NCBI RefSeq assembly: GCF_030362855.1
Contig: NZ_JAUCBP010000001.1
Span: forward strand, 365,687 to 429,686
DNA length: 64,000 bases
Direction: 5' to 3'
From: Neoalteromonas arenosi
Lineage (GTDB): Bacteria > Pseudomonadota > Gammaproteobacteria > Enterobacterales > Alteromonadaceae
In this document: one piece after another, positions 1 through 8,597 of the stretch
Layout: every line of letters starts with the position of its first letter
Numbering within the stretch: the stretch's first letter is position 1
Position numbers and translations under genes: made by a program
Notes under the pieces: model-generated
What the model was told of the DNA's origin: nothing
The model's input: the letters and a program-made list of their open reading frames with translations, nothing else
The model's database searches: none

Positions 1-418
1 CAGTGTTACCTATCTTATTGAAGGAAATGCATTTGTAGGTGACACCTTGTTTATGCCAGATGGTGGTACCGCCCGCTGTGATTTTCCGGGTGGCAGTGCA
101 GAGGTGCTATTCGCTAGTATTGAGCGCTTACACCGGCTACCAGAGCAAACTGTGCTGTGGATGTGCCATGATTATCAGCCCGAGGGCCGCGAACTTAAAT
201 ACAATTGCACTGTTGCACAGAGCAAAGCCGATAACATTCATGTTGGGCGAGGTAACAGTCGCGATGACTTTGTTAAACTGCGTGAATCACGCGACGAAAA
301 CCTTGATATTCCGAGGCTCTTGTATCCGTCAGTACAACTGAACATAGCCGCCGGAAAACTACCGCCAAAAGCGGCAAACGGTAAACGTTTTATCAAACAA
401 CCCATAGCCTTTATTTAA
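1..418 (+). CDS. MBL-fold persulfide dioxygenase / Blh-like hydrolase, C-terminal part
   Basis: The gene is cut by the window's left edge; the reading frame is open from base 2. The fragment contains GDTLFMPDGGTARCDFPGG, the second half of a metallo-beta-lactamase fold of the ETHE1/Blh persulfide dioxygenase group. The Asp of GDTLF and the His of MCHDY are the expected late metal ligands; the HxHxDH motif lies outside the window. Family members oxidise glutathione persulfide or process sulfane sulfur in the cytoplasm. The next genes (two YeeE/YedE halves and a BigR-like regulator) make the Blh/BigR sulfide-detoxification operon the best reading. Most relatives have PDYGTAR where this one has PDGGTAR. 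The exact substrate is inferred from context. Confidence 0.85.
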   Translation, partial: SVTYLIEGNAFVGDTLFMPDGGTARCDFPGGSAEVLFASIERLHRLPEQTVLWMCHDYQPEGRELKYNCTVAQSKADNIHVGRGNSRDDFVKLRESRDENLDIPRLLYPSVQLNIAAGKLPPKAANGKRFIKQPIAFI

Positions 419-444
419 AGCTACGAATACGGAGTAGATTGCTA

Positions 445-858
445 ATGACAGATTTTATTGAGCCACTCATTGGTGGCGTAATTTTGGGGGTGTCGTCGCT
501 ACTTTTGTTAGTAGCAAACGGCAGAATTGCGGGCATTTCCGGAATTGTCAGTAATTTGCTTAAGTTACAACCCGGCAATGCTTGGCGTTGGATGTTTGTT
601 ATCGGGCTTATTCTTGGGCCTGTGGTGTTGCAAACCACTAGCTATAACTTACCCAATATCAACTCTAGCTGGTGGATGCTCATTGCCGGTGGACTGCTGG
701 TGGGTTTTGGCAGTGTGTTCGGCTCAGGCTGTACGAGTGGTCATGGTATCTGCGGCATTGGTCGACTATCACCTCGGTCGATTACGTCGGTCGTTATATT
801 TATGGCTACTGCAGCCATTACCGTATTCGTTACTCGACATCTTCTAGGAGCAGCTTAA
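445..858 (+). CDS. YeeE/YedE-family sulfur transporter half, PmpA-like
   Basis: A 137-residue integral membrane protein of the YeeE/YedE (sulf_transp) family, which moves thiosulfate or related sulfur compounds across the inner membrane. The signature GSGCTSGHGICGIGRLSPRS lies near residues 90-110 and carries the conserved cysteines thought to relay sulfur. About four hydrophobic helices are visible. The ATG at 445 was chosen because GGAG at 431-434 is suitably spaced; a TTG at 439 is too close to it. Its stop codon overlaps the start of the next half-transporter (TAATG), so the two are translationally coupled and probably form one heteromeric unit. Confidence 0.88.
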   Translation: MTDFIEPLIGGVILGVSSLLLLVANGRIAGISGIVSNLLKLQPGNAWRWMFVIGLILGPVVLQTTSYNLPNINSSWWMLIAGGLLVGFGSVFGSGCTSGHGICGIGRLSPRSITSVVIFMATAAITVFVTRHLLGAA

Positions 859-1271
859 TGAACCTCATCATCGCTTTAATTGCCGGTATTGGATTTGGTA
901 TCGGTCTGACCATTTCGGGAATGGTTGAACCGCTTATCGTGTTGGCATTTTTGGATGTAGCAGGCGCATGGGATCCAAGTTTAGCCTTCGTAATGTGCGG
1001 CGCGTTGGCGGTATTTATTCCCGGTTATCTGTTGAGCAAAACCAAGATGTCGAAGCCTATTTTTGCCGCTAGCTTCTCATTGCCAACACGCAGTGATATC
1101 GACAAGCCTTTGCTGATTGGCGCAGTAATATTTGGTCTTGGCTGGGGTATTTCAGGCATATGCCCCGGGCCGGCGATCGCCAACCTCAGCGGCATGGATG
1201 AAAAAATATTTGGTTTTATTATTGCAATGTTAGTTGGCATGATAGCGGCCAATAAAGTGAAAACCACCTAA
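858..1271 (+). CDS. YeeE/YedE-family sulfur transporter half, PmpB-like
   Basis: A 137-residue membrane protein, partner of the preceding YeeE/YedE half. It starts at the ATG inside the TAATG overlap, with AGGAG at 845-849 as ribosome site. The family signature WGISGICPGPAIANLS is present near residues 95-110 and carries the single conserved Cys of this half. Split PmpA/PmpB pairs commonly sit beside BigR-type regulators and persulfide dioxygenases, as here. The likely role is import or export of thiosulfate or other sulfur species during sulfide or persulfide stress; the transported compound cannot be told from sequence. Confidence 0.87.
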   Translation: MNLIIALIAGIGFGIGLTISGMVEPLIVLAFLDVAGAWDPSLAFVMCGALAVFIPGYLLSKTKMSKPIFAASFSLPTRSDIDKPLLIGAVIFGLGWGISGICPGPAIANLSGMDEKIFGFIIAMLVGMIAANKVKTT

Positions 1272-1289
1272 GCTGAAGTAAGACCCTAA

Positions 1290-1592
1290 ATGCAAGATTT
1301 TGCCAAAATGGAAGCCAACGCCCAGGAAGCGATTAATTTATTAAAAGCGCTGGGCAACCGTTACCGACTAATGACGTTATGCGTGCTTCAAGATGGCGAA
1401 ATGAGCGTATCTCAGCTCAATGAAGTTATTCCTATTCCACAATCATCGCTGTCTCAGCACTTGGCCTGGTTGCGTAAGGAAAAATATGTCGCTACCAGGC
1501 GCGAGGCGCAAACTATCTACTACTCACTGAACAGCCACGAAGTCACTGAAGTGATTGCGGTTCTCTACAAGCTATTTTGCGAAGATAAATAG
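1290..1592 (+). CDS. ArsR-family persulfide-sensing repressor, BigR/SqrR-like
   Basis: A 100-residue winged-helix ArsR-family repressor. The recognition region reads PQSSLSQHLAWLRKEKYVATRREAQTIYYSL, close to BigR and SqrR. Cys31 (TLCVL) and Cys97 (KLFCEDK) sit at the two positions that form the sulfur-sensing di- or tetrasulfide bridge in BigR/SqrR. The metal-site motif ELCVCDL of arsenic or zinc sensors is absent. It is last in the sulfur operon, 18 nt after the transporter, so the operon is probably autoregulated; its operator should lie upstream of the window. An internal ATG at residue 7 is an alternative start. Confidence 0.85.
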   Translation: MQDFAKMEANAQEAINLLKALGNRYRLMTLCVLQDGEMSVSQLNEVIPIPQSSLSQHLAWLRKEKYVATRREAQTIYYSLNSHEVTEVIAVLYKLFCEDK

Positions 1593-1614
1593 CATAAAAA
1601 ACGACAGGCGAAGA

Positions 1615-1640
1615 AGGGTTTAACCCGTGTGTTAAACCCT
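1615..1640. terminator. Perfect 10-bp hairpin between convergent genes
   Basis: AGGGTTTAAC (1615-1624) and GTTAAACCCT (1631-1640) pair perfectly around a 6-nt loop. It lies between the stop of the ArsR gene and the stop of the convergent PEP-CTERM gene. There is no T-run directly after the stem on either strand, so it is at best a weak or factor-assisted terminator. Confidence 0.4.
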
Positions 1641-1661
1641 ATATGAATAGAAATTGTTGAC

Positions 1662-2324
1662 CTATGAAAAAGCCTTAATTTTTCTGCGAAGGTTCAATAG
1701 CGCTAGCGCTGAAAGAGAGAAAAACACTAACATGCCAGGCTCACTCACACTTTGTCGCACCGTACTCAGTTGAAAGTTGCCAAAATATTCATTGTCATTA
1801 GTCCCTGCAGTCTCGCGTATTTCTACACGGTCAAATAGGGTATTCGAATATACGCCAACGAAGGTTAAAACCGAATCAGAAAATAAAGGGTTAAATGAAA
1901 ACGAACCAACAAGCGCATTACCGCTAAAGATAGAAAAACTGAAAACCGAATCAACACATGAGCTTACATTACAACCATTCGGCAATGAGCTTGAACGCGG
2001 ATCGGTAACATCAAAGCCAAAGGCATACGCACCACCAGCAATATCTACATTAAAGTTCTCAACACCGGATAAGGCTAACTCATTTTGTAGAAGATTGGTG
2101 AAGTTGCCAAAAAAAACGCTTGCCGAGGGACCACTCGTAAAGGTCAAAGAGCCCGCGACGCTGCCGTTGCCACCGCTTGATGGGGTCGACACAAAAGTGA
2201 CAACATTATCATTTTGAAAAGACGAGGCATCTGTGTAAATGATAATTGCGTTGGCTAGTCCGCTGACTGATAAAGACGCGACTAGCATTAAGCCTTGAAG
2301 GAATTTAATTGTTGATAGTTTCAT
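1662..2324 (-). CDS. PEP-CTERM sorting-domain protein
   Basis: A 220-residue secreted protein. Residues 1-26 are a signal peptide (VSGLANA cleavage region). The body is rich in Ser, Gly, Asn and Phe and low in charge. The C-terminus has the tripartite exosortase signal: SEPG in place of PEP, a hydrophobic segment (MLVFFSLSALALLNL) and a terminal RRK cluster. Such proteins are cut by an exosortase and are linked to exopolysaccharide. Two cysteines (NGCNVSSC) may form a disulfide. It stands alone, next to an EPS cluster on the same strand, and has its own sigma-54-like promoter at 2364-2379. No exosortase gene is in the window, so the sorting enzyme must lie elsewhere. Function beyond this is unknown. 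Confidence 0.82.
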   Translation of the reverse strand: MKLSTIKFLQGLMLVASLSVSGLANAIIIYTDASSFQNDNVVTFVSTPSSGGNGSVAGSLTFTSGPSASVFFGNFTNLLQNELALSGVENFNVDIAGGAYAFGFDVTDPRSSSLPNGCNVSSCVDSVFSFSIFSGNALVGSFSFNPLFSDSVLTFVGVYSNTLFDRVEIRETAGTNDNEYFGNFQLSTVRQSVSEPGMLVFFSLSALALLNLRRKIKAFS

Positions 2325-2363
2325 ACTGCGATTTTCTTTTTACTGCAAGATTAAGCGATTTAA

Positions 2364-2379
2364 AGCACAAATCGAGCCA
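2364..2379 (-). promoter_or_regulatory. Sigma-54-type -24/-12 promoter of the PEP-CTERM gene
   Basis: Read on the minus strand: TGGCTCGATTTGTGCT. GG and GC are separated by exactly 10 nt, as sigma-54 requires. The predicted transcript start near 2353 lies about 30 nt before the ATG. An 8-bp inverted repeat, TTTACAAC/GTTGTAAA (2420-2427 and 2440-2447), lies upstream and could bind an activator. Confidence 0.5.
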
Positions 2380-2482
2380 TACAGTTTTAATCAATAAAAA
2401 CAATTAGTTAATAAAGATGTTTACAACTTGAAACCGGAGGTTGTAAAGATAGCTGACAGTATTCATGCCAGCCATCATACCG

Positions 2483-3421
2483 CTATGCAGCCATTCTGTT
2501 GTTTGCTTTAAATGGATAAAACAGTACACAGCCTAGGGTCAACAAAATTTTGTGCTTCGGCTTGAGCCAGCAACGTTTGTCTTTCAATAAATTCCACGCC
2601 GCTGACACGTTGCCATTGCGCAAATTGCGCTGAGCTAAATGACAAATGTGTGCGGCACAAAAGCGCATGCGTTCAATGCGTTGTTTAGTATCTACACTCG
2701 GTTGCTGTTCTAGACGCGCCATTATCCGTTGACTGAAAGGCAGCTCCTGCGCGGGTAAATGGTTTACACAAGCGCGATTTGTGGCATCCGTATGGTATAG
2801 ATAATTGATACTAGGTGAGTAAGCAACGTGATAGTTTTCAGCCAGCCGGCACATTAAATCTTGATCTTCACCCATAGTTTCACCTACAGGAAAACCGCCT
2901 ACGCTATCAATAGAGGATTTTCTTACCACCATACTGCAAAGGTGAAATGGCAAATCACCGCGACTCGCTAAATCGTAAAAACTGCTCATAAGTCCGCCTT
3001 CAGGCGGCACGTCAAATGGCGCAAATTTTACATCGCGAAAATAATTTTCGCCCACAACCATTTGATAACGGCTGGCGAAAACGCCGGCAATTGGAAAACG
3101 CTCGGCTAACTCCATCATTTGTTCAAGAAACATGGGCATCCATTCATCATCAGCATCAATAAATGCAATGAAGTCCCCAGTAGCTGCCTCAATCCCCGTA
3201 TTACGAGCAACTGACACTCCAGCGTTAGTTTGCGAAATGAGATGCAAATTAGGAATATTGGCTTCTGCGACAATCTGTGCACCATCATCTGTAGAGCCAT
3301 CGTCAACAACTATGATTTCATGAGCAGAAAGCGTTTGTTTGGCTACGCTTTCTAGGGTACGCATCACGTGTTGGGCTTTGTTGTAAAGCGGAATTACGAC
3401 AGATATTTTATTGCTTTTCAT
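2483..3421 (-). CDS. Family 2 glycosyltransferase (GT-A fold)
   Basis: A 312-residue cytoplasmic or membrane-associated glycosyltransferase. The N-terminus has the GT2 signature ISVVIPLYNK and the nucleotide-binding VVDDGSTDD, followed by the DxD-type motif FIDADDEW near residue 95. GEDQDLMCRL near residue 180 fits the acceptor/catalytic-base region of the family. It is the last gene of the wza-led operon, 4 nt after the pyruvyl transferase gene. It probably adds a sugar to the lipid-linked repeat unit; donor and linkage cannot be predicted. No transmembrane segment is evident apart from a hydrophobic stretch close to the C-terminus. Confidence 0.87.
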   Translation of the reverse strand: MKSNKISVVIPLYNKAQHVMRTLESVAKQTLSAHEIIVVDDGSTDDGAQIVAEANIPNLHLISQTNAGVSVARNTGIEAATGDFIAFIDADDEWMPMFLEQMMELAERFPIAGVFASRYQMVVGENYFRDVKFAPFDVPPEGGLMSSFYDLASRGDLPFHLCSMVVRKSSIDSVGGFPVGETMGEDQDLMCRLAENYHVAYSPSINYLYHTDATNRACVNHLPAQELPFSQRIMARLEQQPSVDTKQRIERMRFCAAHICHLAQRNLRNGNVSAAWNLLKDKRCWLKPKHKILLTLGCVLFYPFKANNRMAA

Positions 3422-3425
3422 AAGC

Positions 3426-4520
3426 TTAACTCCAATTACTCAATGAACGTTGCACCGCCTTGTCAACTGTAAGAGTTGGTATAGCAAACCCATTCTCTAG
3501 TCCATCAATTACTTGGTCAGTCAATGTTTGTGGATCAAAGTCTGTCATGTCACAACGATTTTGCTGTGGTAAACCGATTTGCTCACACCACTGATTACAT
3601 TTTGGATGGTAATTTAATGAAAAAGACGGTGTTTCTGTCATAAATGCAAAAACGTTGCCATGTAAGCGCATACTCAAACACGCTTTAAAAGAGCCCACTA
3701 ATTGAATAATGCTAAAGGTATCTGTGTGGTACTGAATAAAGCGCGAAGGCACAACTTTGCTTACTTTGCGAACAAGTAATTCACACAAGCGATCGTCACC
3801 AAACTCGTGATGACCATTCAGTGAAATCACACTAATTCTCTCACCAGTAGCATTCCATATACGAATCAGTGCATCAGCTAAATGGTCAATGCGTCTTTCA
3901 TCAGCCTGAACGTCGAAATTGCCATGTGTACCCCTAGCAATAGGGCAGACATTAACTAAAATACCTGAACGCTCAGCGGGCAAGGCCTTAAAGCGCGGAT
4001 GACTAACAAGTGAAGGCGCCAGATCGAAAGTCAACTGACAATTAGCATTGGGTGCAAGAGATTGAACAATGTCGTAACTCTTCTGATCGCGAACACCAAC
4101 AAAGTCCAAGCGATTGAGTAGTTCAGCACAATGCCTCTCGGCAGACGTATCAACGAACGGCCCAACACTTACACCAACGGCACGCGATTTACCCGTACCT
4201 GAGAACTTAAGCATATCGAGCTTCATTTTTAAGTCATGGCTGTTGTGCATCACCGAGCCACCGCCAAACACCACAGTATCGCTACGCAGTGCATTAGCAT
4301 AATGCTTAAGCCGATTTTGACCGCGAAATGACTGGCGTGCTTTGAGCGTGGGTGGCAAAGTTTGGCTAGCTAAGTCGTAAATAGTCGAGGTCGCCGATAC
4401 GCAGATATTAGTATGCTCAGCGAGTGTGCTAATGCCGTACATAGACGCCAGCATCAGAGCGTCGTCGCCCGCATTGTGCATACCGTAATAGCCTACTAAA
4501 TAATGACTAAATTTACGCAT
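3426..4520 (-). CDS. Polysaccharide pyruvyl transferase family protein
   Basis: A 364-residue protein of the WcaK/CsaB/AmsJ polysaccharide pyruvyl transferase family, which puts ketal-linked pyruvate on exopolysaccharide sugars using phosphoenolpyruvate. Recognisable blocks are the N-terminal HYLVGYYGMHNAGDDALM, VVFGGGSVMH near residue 85, and the C-terminal LSMRLHGNVFAFM containing the conserved His. The ATG at 4520 was chosen because it gives the usual N-terminus; a longer frame begins at 4559 inside the upstream gene. It overlaps the upstream polymerase/ligase gene by 8 nt, which implies coupling. A pyruvylated, acidic polysaccharide is therefore likely. Confidence 0.85.
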   Translation of the reverse strand: MRKFSHYLVGYYGMHNAGDDALMLASMYGISTLAEHTNICVSATSTIYDLASQTLPPTLKARQSFRGQNRLKHYANALRSDTVVFGGGSVMHNSHDLKMKLDMLKFSGTGKSRAVGVSVGPFVDTSAERHCAELLNRLDFVGVRDQKSYDIVQSLAPNANCQLTFDLAPSLVSHPRFKALPAERSGILVNVCPIARGTHGNFDVQADERRIDHLADALIRIWNATGERISVISLNGHHEFGDDRLCELLVRKVSKVVPSRFIQYHTDTFSIIQLVGSFKACLSMRLHGNVFAFMTETPSFSLNYHPKCNQWCEQIGLPQQNRCDMTDFDPQTLTDQVIDGLENGFAIPTLTVDKAVQRSLSNWS

Positions 4521-5781
4521 CGTAATTCTCCAATTTTTGTGGTGTGAAGGCCATGCCAATGATTAAAAATGCAGGCCAGCATAAATACATTAAAATTTCT
4601 AAATTCTCGAAAAAGCTGTAGCACAACAACACAAACACCAAACATAGCGCTCGATGTGCTAACTTGCTGTGAATACCTTGCCAAACAAGATAAACAGCGC
4701 TGATAAATAATGGGATTGCCAGAGCAAACAAGCCTACTAGCCCTTTAACAAACAACAGCCCATACCAACTGTGGTGAGTACCAATAGGCATAAATTCCAC
4801 CATCTTCGGACCGCGTTCAATAATGCCGTGACCAAACCAAAACGCTTCACTCTGCCAACGCTGGATAGCGATGTTTGCCAATGCATTACGCACACGAGTT
4901 GAATCTGGGCGCGCATCTTTTACTTGCTGATAGGAATCCATAACCGCCTCAAACAACGGTTGTCCCAACAACAGCAATGCAGGTAAACCAACCCCAGCGA
5001 TGAAAAATAGCGCGGGGTGCTTTAATGATTTTTGAGTACTCAACAAAGGAATAAGTACGAGGAAAATGGCCAGTCCCGCACGAGACTGCGAGAGTACAAC
5101 AATCACAAAGCAGCCAAAGTAAGCCCAGCGACGGATCTTGTCGTTCTTTTCAAGCGACACAATCACCAGTGACAAACACGCAATCAAACCGGCAGATGGT
5201 GCCCAGGGGCCAAAAAACTGCCAACGACCAGCCCCGGTTTCTGGATTCATACCAAATAGCGAGACTTTGAAAAAATCAGGACCAGGACCGCCCACAACTT
5301 TTAATGGCGAAACGTAGATATCACCACTTATACCTGCGATATAAGCCAATACGCTAATCAATGCGAAGACTAGACTGTGAATAGCAACCAGCGATACACC
5401 GCGCACTACATAGTGGGGGCGGATGTAAGAACAGGCACCCAACCAGATAAATAGTGACATTAACGCCCAGCCTTTGGCCCAACCGATGGTTGATTTTATT
5501 GTCTGCGGCATACCTAAATTCCAATTGGCGTGTCCAATGAACAAAGCGAGAAGCATGGTTAGCATGCCGATGTGCCATACCCATTGCATGGCGGATACGC
5601 TTTGCACTTTTAGACCTTGGCCAACGAAGCTGCGCAACAACACAATACCAGCCAGCATATAACCGATTACCGAGCCCAATACGTAAAGGCCGCCGAAAGC
5701 ATAAATCCCGTAAGTACTCGACAACGCAAGGAGGGTTAGCTTTTCTTCAGAATAAGATTGATGATCTTGTCGCGTTGCCAT
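4513..5781 (-). CDS. O-antigen ligase / Wzy-type polymerase family membrane protein
   Basis: A 422-residue inner-membrane protein with about ten to twelve hydrophobic helices. A long periplasmic loop is expected between about residues 270 and 330. The motif VLSQSRAGLAIFL is typical of the O-antigen ligase (Wzy_C) superfamily, as is the His/Arg-rich loop near GTHHSWYGLLFVKGLVGL. It sits between the chain-length gene (46-nt overlap) and the pyruvyl transferase gene (8-nt overlap). In an EPS operon the likely role is polymerisation of lipid-linked repeat units (Wzy) rather than lipid A ligation. WaaL and Wzy cannot be told apart by sequence alone. Confidence 0.82.
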   Translation of the reverse strand: MATRQDHQSYSEEKLTLLALSSTYGIYAFGGLYVLGSVIGYMLAGIVLLRSFVGQGLKVQSVSAMQWVWHIGMLTMLLALFIGHANWNLGMPQTIKSTIGWAKGWALMSLFIWLGACSYIRPHYVVRGVSLVAIHSLVFALISVLAYIAGISGDIYVSPLKVVGGPGPDFFKVSLFGMNPETGAGRWQFFGPWAPSAGLIACLSLVIVSLEKNDKIRRWAYFGCFVIVVLSQSRAGLAIFLVLIPLLSTQKSLKHPALFFIAGVGLPALLLLGQPLFEAVMDSYQQVKDARPDSTRVRNALANIAIQRWQSEAFWFGHGIIERGPKMVEFMPIGTHHSWYGLLFVKGLVGLFALAIPLFISAVYLVWQGIHSKLAHRALCLVFVLLCYSFFENLEILMYLCWPAFLIIGMAFTPQKLENYDA

Positions 5782-7124
5782 AATACGATTAATCCAATTG
5801 TGATGAAGACAAAGCCAAATAAGCCCGCGGCAATCGCTATAGCTACTTTGGGTGATGTTTGGTTAAATTCTAAGCTCGGTTCGGACAGCATTTGCAATAC
5901 AGGGTAGGATGCAAATACGTCTGCCTTGTTTGCTTCTAAACGGGCTGCAGCCGATGTGAAAACAGCCTCTGCCAAATCGAACTCGCGTTGTAAGCGATCA
6001 AGTTCAGCCACTTCACGTGATGCAACTTTTAATTCATCACTGACGTGAACATGCGCACGTTCGATTTCAATTAACTCTGATCGCGTACCGGTTAGTTTCG
6101 CCATTGCATCAATTAACTGACTGAACAGTTGGGCGCGCTTGGGACTCTCGTTTACAGTTAATGCTGACACTAGCTGTGGTGATTCAACACCTACAAACTG
6201 ACCCACGTACTGCAACATTTTTTCCCGTGCAGCTTCTGCTCTGCGCTTTTGTGCAATAACTTTCGGATGACTCGCTCCCCAGGAAGCGGTGAATTCTGTA
6301 AGCGTTTCAATCGAAACATTGAGCTCACTCACATAACCGGTGAAATTCGGATCTGACTGCAACATCAAACCAATCGACGCTAAATGTGGAGAAACCTGCA
6401 ACTCTTCGCTTAACTGATTTACATAGTGCTCAAGATTCGTGAGCTCACCTTGCAGCATGTGTTTTTGATGTTTTAAATCCGCCTGCATTTTAATCATAAG
6501 CTCGATTTGATCTTGTGAGACCAACAACGAACGCTGTTGAAAATCAACAATGCTGTTACGCGCAAAGTTGGTTCTTTCGCGATAAGTCTGTAACACCGCT
6601 TTAATAGAATTATCGCGACGCTCAACTTCATCTGCGCGCAGTTCATCAAGTTCAGCCTGTAATGCTGTGTACAAGGCCCAAGCTTTCTCTTCCGCGTGCT
6701 CAGGTGTAAGGCTAGCAATTGAAACTGTGATTATTGATGTCTGTTCAGTCAAAGTGACTTTGGGTTGACCAAAATCCTTCATTGACATATTTAGGGCTTC
6801 GCTGGCCTCCTCTAAAACGGTACGACTCATCAGCATTTGCTTGTAGTTAACTCGAGGGTTAAAGCCACCGCCAGAAAATGGCGCTGTAGTTTGCGAAACC
6901 ACTTGGCCAACTTCATTCAGGCTGACATTGCTGCTTGCACCTGTGCCAGGTAACACGAGTTCCATTTCACTTTTGTACTTCGCTGGCATTTGCAAATAAA
7001 CCACAACTAACAGTGCGATTACTAAGTATGCAACGCCCCCTGTAACCAAATAGGGCCAGCGCAGTATGCGGTACACTAACGACCTAAATTGATCAAACTT
7101 CGTGGGGATTTTTAAAGCATTCAT
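5736..7124 (-). CDS. EPS chain-length determinant, Wzz/GumC family (no kinase domain)
   Basis: A 462-residue polysaccharide co-polymerase. A cytoplasmic N-terminus is followed by TM1 (about residues 25-45), a long periplasmic coiled-coil region (about 140-390) and TM2 (about 430-455). The protein ends shortly after TM2 in a basic tail, so it lacks the cytoplasmic BY-kinase of Wzc. The ATG at 7124 has AAGGG upstream and lies 10 nt after the wza stop; an in-frame start at 7169 would overlap wza. It would control EPS chain length and link the inner-membrane polymerase to the outer-membrane Wza channel. Confidence 0.85.
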   Translation of the reverse strand: MNALKIPTKFDQFRSLVYRILRWPYLVTGGVAYLVIALLVVVYLQMPAKYKSEMELVLPGTGASSNVSLNEVGQVVSQTTAPFSGGGFNPRVNYKQMLMSRTVLEEASEALNMSMKDFGQPKVTLTEQTSIITVSIASLTPEHAEEKAWALYTALQAELDELRADEVERRDNSIKAVLQTYRERTNFARNSIVDFQQRSLLVSQDQIELMIKMQADLKHQKHMLQGELTNLEHYVNQLSEELQVSPHLASIGLMLQSDPNFTGYVSELNVSIETLTEFTASWGASHPKVIAQKRRAEAAREKMLQYVGQFVGVESPQLVSALTVNESPKRAQLFSQLIDAMAKLTGTRSELIEIERAHVHVSDELKVASREVAELDRLQREFDLAEAVFTSAAARLEANKADVFASYPVLQMLSEPSLEFNQTSPKVAIAIAAGLFGFVFITIGLIVLWQRDKIINLILKKS

Positions 7125-7134
7125 AACAGCACCC

Positions 7135-8388
7135 TTAGAACAATTTAATCGGTAGCAAGACATCAGCAATGGTGGCTGCGATATCGCGTAGATTAGTCAC
7201 ATCACTGTCGTAGCAGGCAATCGCGTCATTCGGCATCAAATACGGATTGATAGCATCGCGATCAGGCTCTCTAAGCAACTGTTCAATAGACCGTTCGATG
7301 ACCTGCGTTTCACCGGTAATGGGGTGTTTGCTGGCTAACACGACTTTACGCGGTGCGTTCGTCCACGACATACCGCCTACACAATTAGCAGAAATAGCGC
7401 CCTGCAACAGGCGTGTACCATACGGCAAGTTGGTTGAATAACGGCCCACTGCTGCATTGGCATTACTTTCAGCAGAGTCGATAAGGTTCGACATAAACAC
7501 CCGGAAACCTTTTGGTGTAATTTGACTAGGTTTAACCAAGTGCGGTTGGAAACAACCAGTGCTCGGCACAACAATGTGGTCACCTGCTACCAAGGGAATA
7601 TCGGTAACGGGTTTGCCAGAAATAATACCGCTTAAATCAACTTCAATACGCCAACCGTTGCGCACCAAAAACACTTGCTCTAATTTGGCATCAGGACGCA
7701 CACCCGAAGCCGCGCGAAGTGCTTCAGACAAATAACGAGTCGGGGTGTAATCACCTGTTGCTGCATCACGCGCGTCGTACATGGCGTCAGGCGATTCAGT
7801 ATTGATAAGTACGCGACCTGAAGCGAAAACCGCACCTTCAACTGTGACTTCAATGGCTGACCAACGTAATACTTTGATCGTTGTCATGGCTGTTTCCGGT
7901 TGAAACAACTGCGCTTTAATCAATGCAAGTTCGATTTCTTTGGAAATTTCGCTAGTAGTTTTGCCAATCGCTTGAATCGGCGGCAACATGGGTACGTTAA
8001 TGTTGCCCAAGCTATCAACCATGTAATTGCCAGCAAAACCTTCACCCATGTCAAGTTGCAACTCGATAAGATCCCCTTGACTCAAGGTTAACTGACCACT
8101 AAAAGGCGAAGAATTTTGCTTGGCTGAAGGCGAATGTTTTACCAGCCCAGCTTCGTTAGACACAATGCTGACTGGCGCCGCAAATAAAAAGCGCTCGTCA
8201 CAGTGCGAAGACCAAAAAAAGCTTCCACCTTCAGGTGTGCGCTGTGCGAAAGCAACGCCTTGTTTATTCATCTCACCGTAAAAGTCGTGTTCACTTTGCT
8301 CAGCCGTGCGCAAACCGTGATGTTGGGTACATGCGCTTAGCAAATTTGCGAGAGATAACAACACTAGCAAGGTTTTGTACGACTTCAT
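7135..8388 (-). CDS. Outer-membrane polysaccharide export lipoprotein, Wza/GumB family
   Basis: A 417-residue lipoprotein. The lipobox LLSAC places the lipidated Cys at residue 20. A poly-export (PES) domain spans roughly residues 95-165 (LSQGDLIELQLDMGEGFAGNYMVDSLGNINVP). SLBB-like regions follow (VTVEGAVFASGRVLIN, then VPLVAGDHIVVPSTGC). It is first in a five-gene operon with the chain-length, polymerase, pyruvyl transferase and GT2 genes, and would form the exit channel for the polymer. Transcription probably starts at a sigma-54-type promoter at 8424-8439. An unusual loop of about 70 residues separates the lipobox from the PES domain. Confidence 0.87.
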   Translation of the reverse strand: MKSYKTLLVLLSLANLLSACTQHHGLRTAEQSEHDFYGEMNKQGVAFAQRTPEGGSFFWSSHCDERFLFAAPVSIVSNEAGLVKHSPSAKQNSSPFSGQLTLSQGDLIELQLDMGEGFAGNYMVDSLGNINVPMLPPIQAIGKTTSEISKEIELALIKAQLFQPETAMTTIKVLRWSAIEVTVEGAVFASGRVLINTESPDAMYDARDAATGDYTPTRYLSEALRAASGVRPDAKLEQVFLVRNGWRIEVDLSGIISGKPVTDIPLVAGDHIVVPSTGCFQPHLVKPSQITPKGFRVFMSNLIDSAESNANAAVGRYSTNLPYGTRLLQGAISANCVGGMSWTNAPRKVVLASKHPITGETQVIERSIEQLLREPDRDAINPYLMPNDAIACYDSDVTNLRDIAATIADVLLPIKLF

Positions 8389-8423
8389 TTTAATGTTCCT
8401 GTAAAAACGTTATACCTAGCGTT

Positions 8424-8439
8424 CGCAAGGCCCATGCCA
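8424..8439 (-). promoter_or_regulatory. Sigma-54-type -24/-12 promoter of the wza operon
   Basis: Read on the minus strand: TGGCATGGGCCTTGCG, the best match to TGGCAYR-N4-TTGC in the region, with the invariant 10-nt gap between GG and GC. The expected start of transcription is near 8413, 25 nt before the wza ATG. A palindrome ATTTTGCAAATGCAAAAT (8518-8535), about 80 bp upstream, is a candidate activator site. Confidence 0.65.
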
Positions 8440-8565
8440 AGAGTTAAGCGTTTGTTTTATATGGCTTTTATATTTTCGTTTCGCAGGGTTTTCGCATTGT
8501 GCGAGCGGATTTTTTGTATTTTGCAAATGCAAAATAACGGTTTATGAGGGTGTAAAACTGACGCT

Positions 8566-8583
8566 GGCCCTCAATTGAGGGCC
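8566..8583 (-). terminator. GC-rich 18-bp palindrome after the sugar-transferase gene
   Basis: GGCCCTCAATTGAGGGCC is a perfect palindrome 15-32 nt past the stop of the sugar-transferase gene. Read on the minus strand a short T-rich stretch (GTTTTA) follows about ten nt later. It probably ends the WecG/sugar-transferase operon, though the T-run is poor. Confidence 0.5.
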
Positions 8584-8597
8584 GGAATTAGTGGGGA

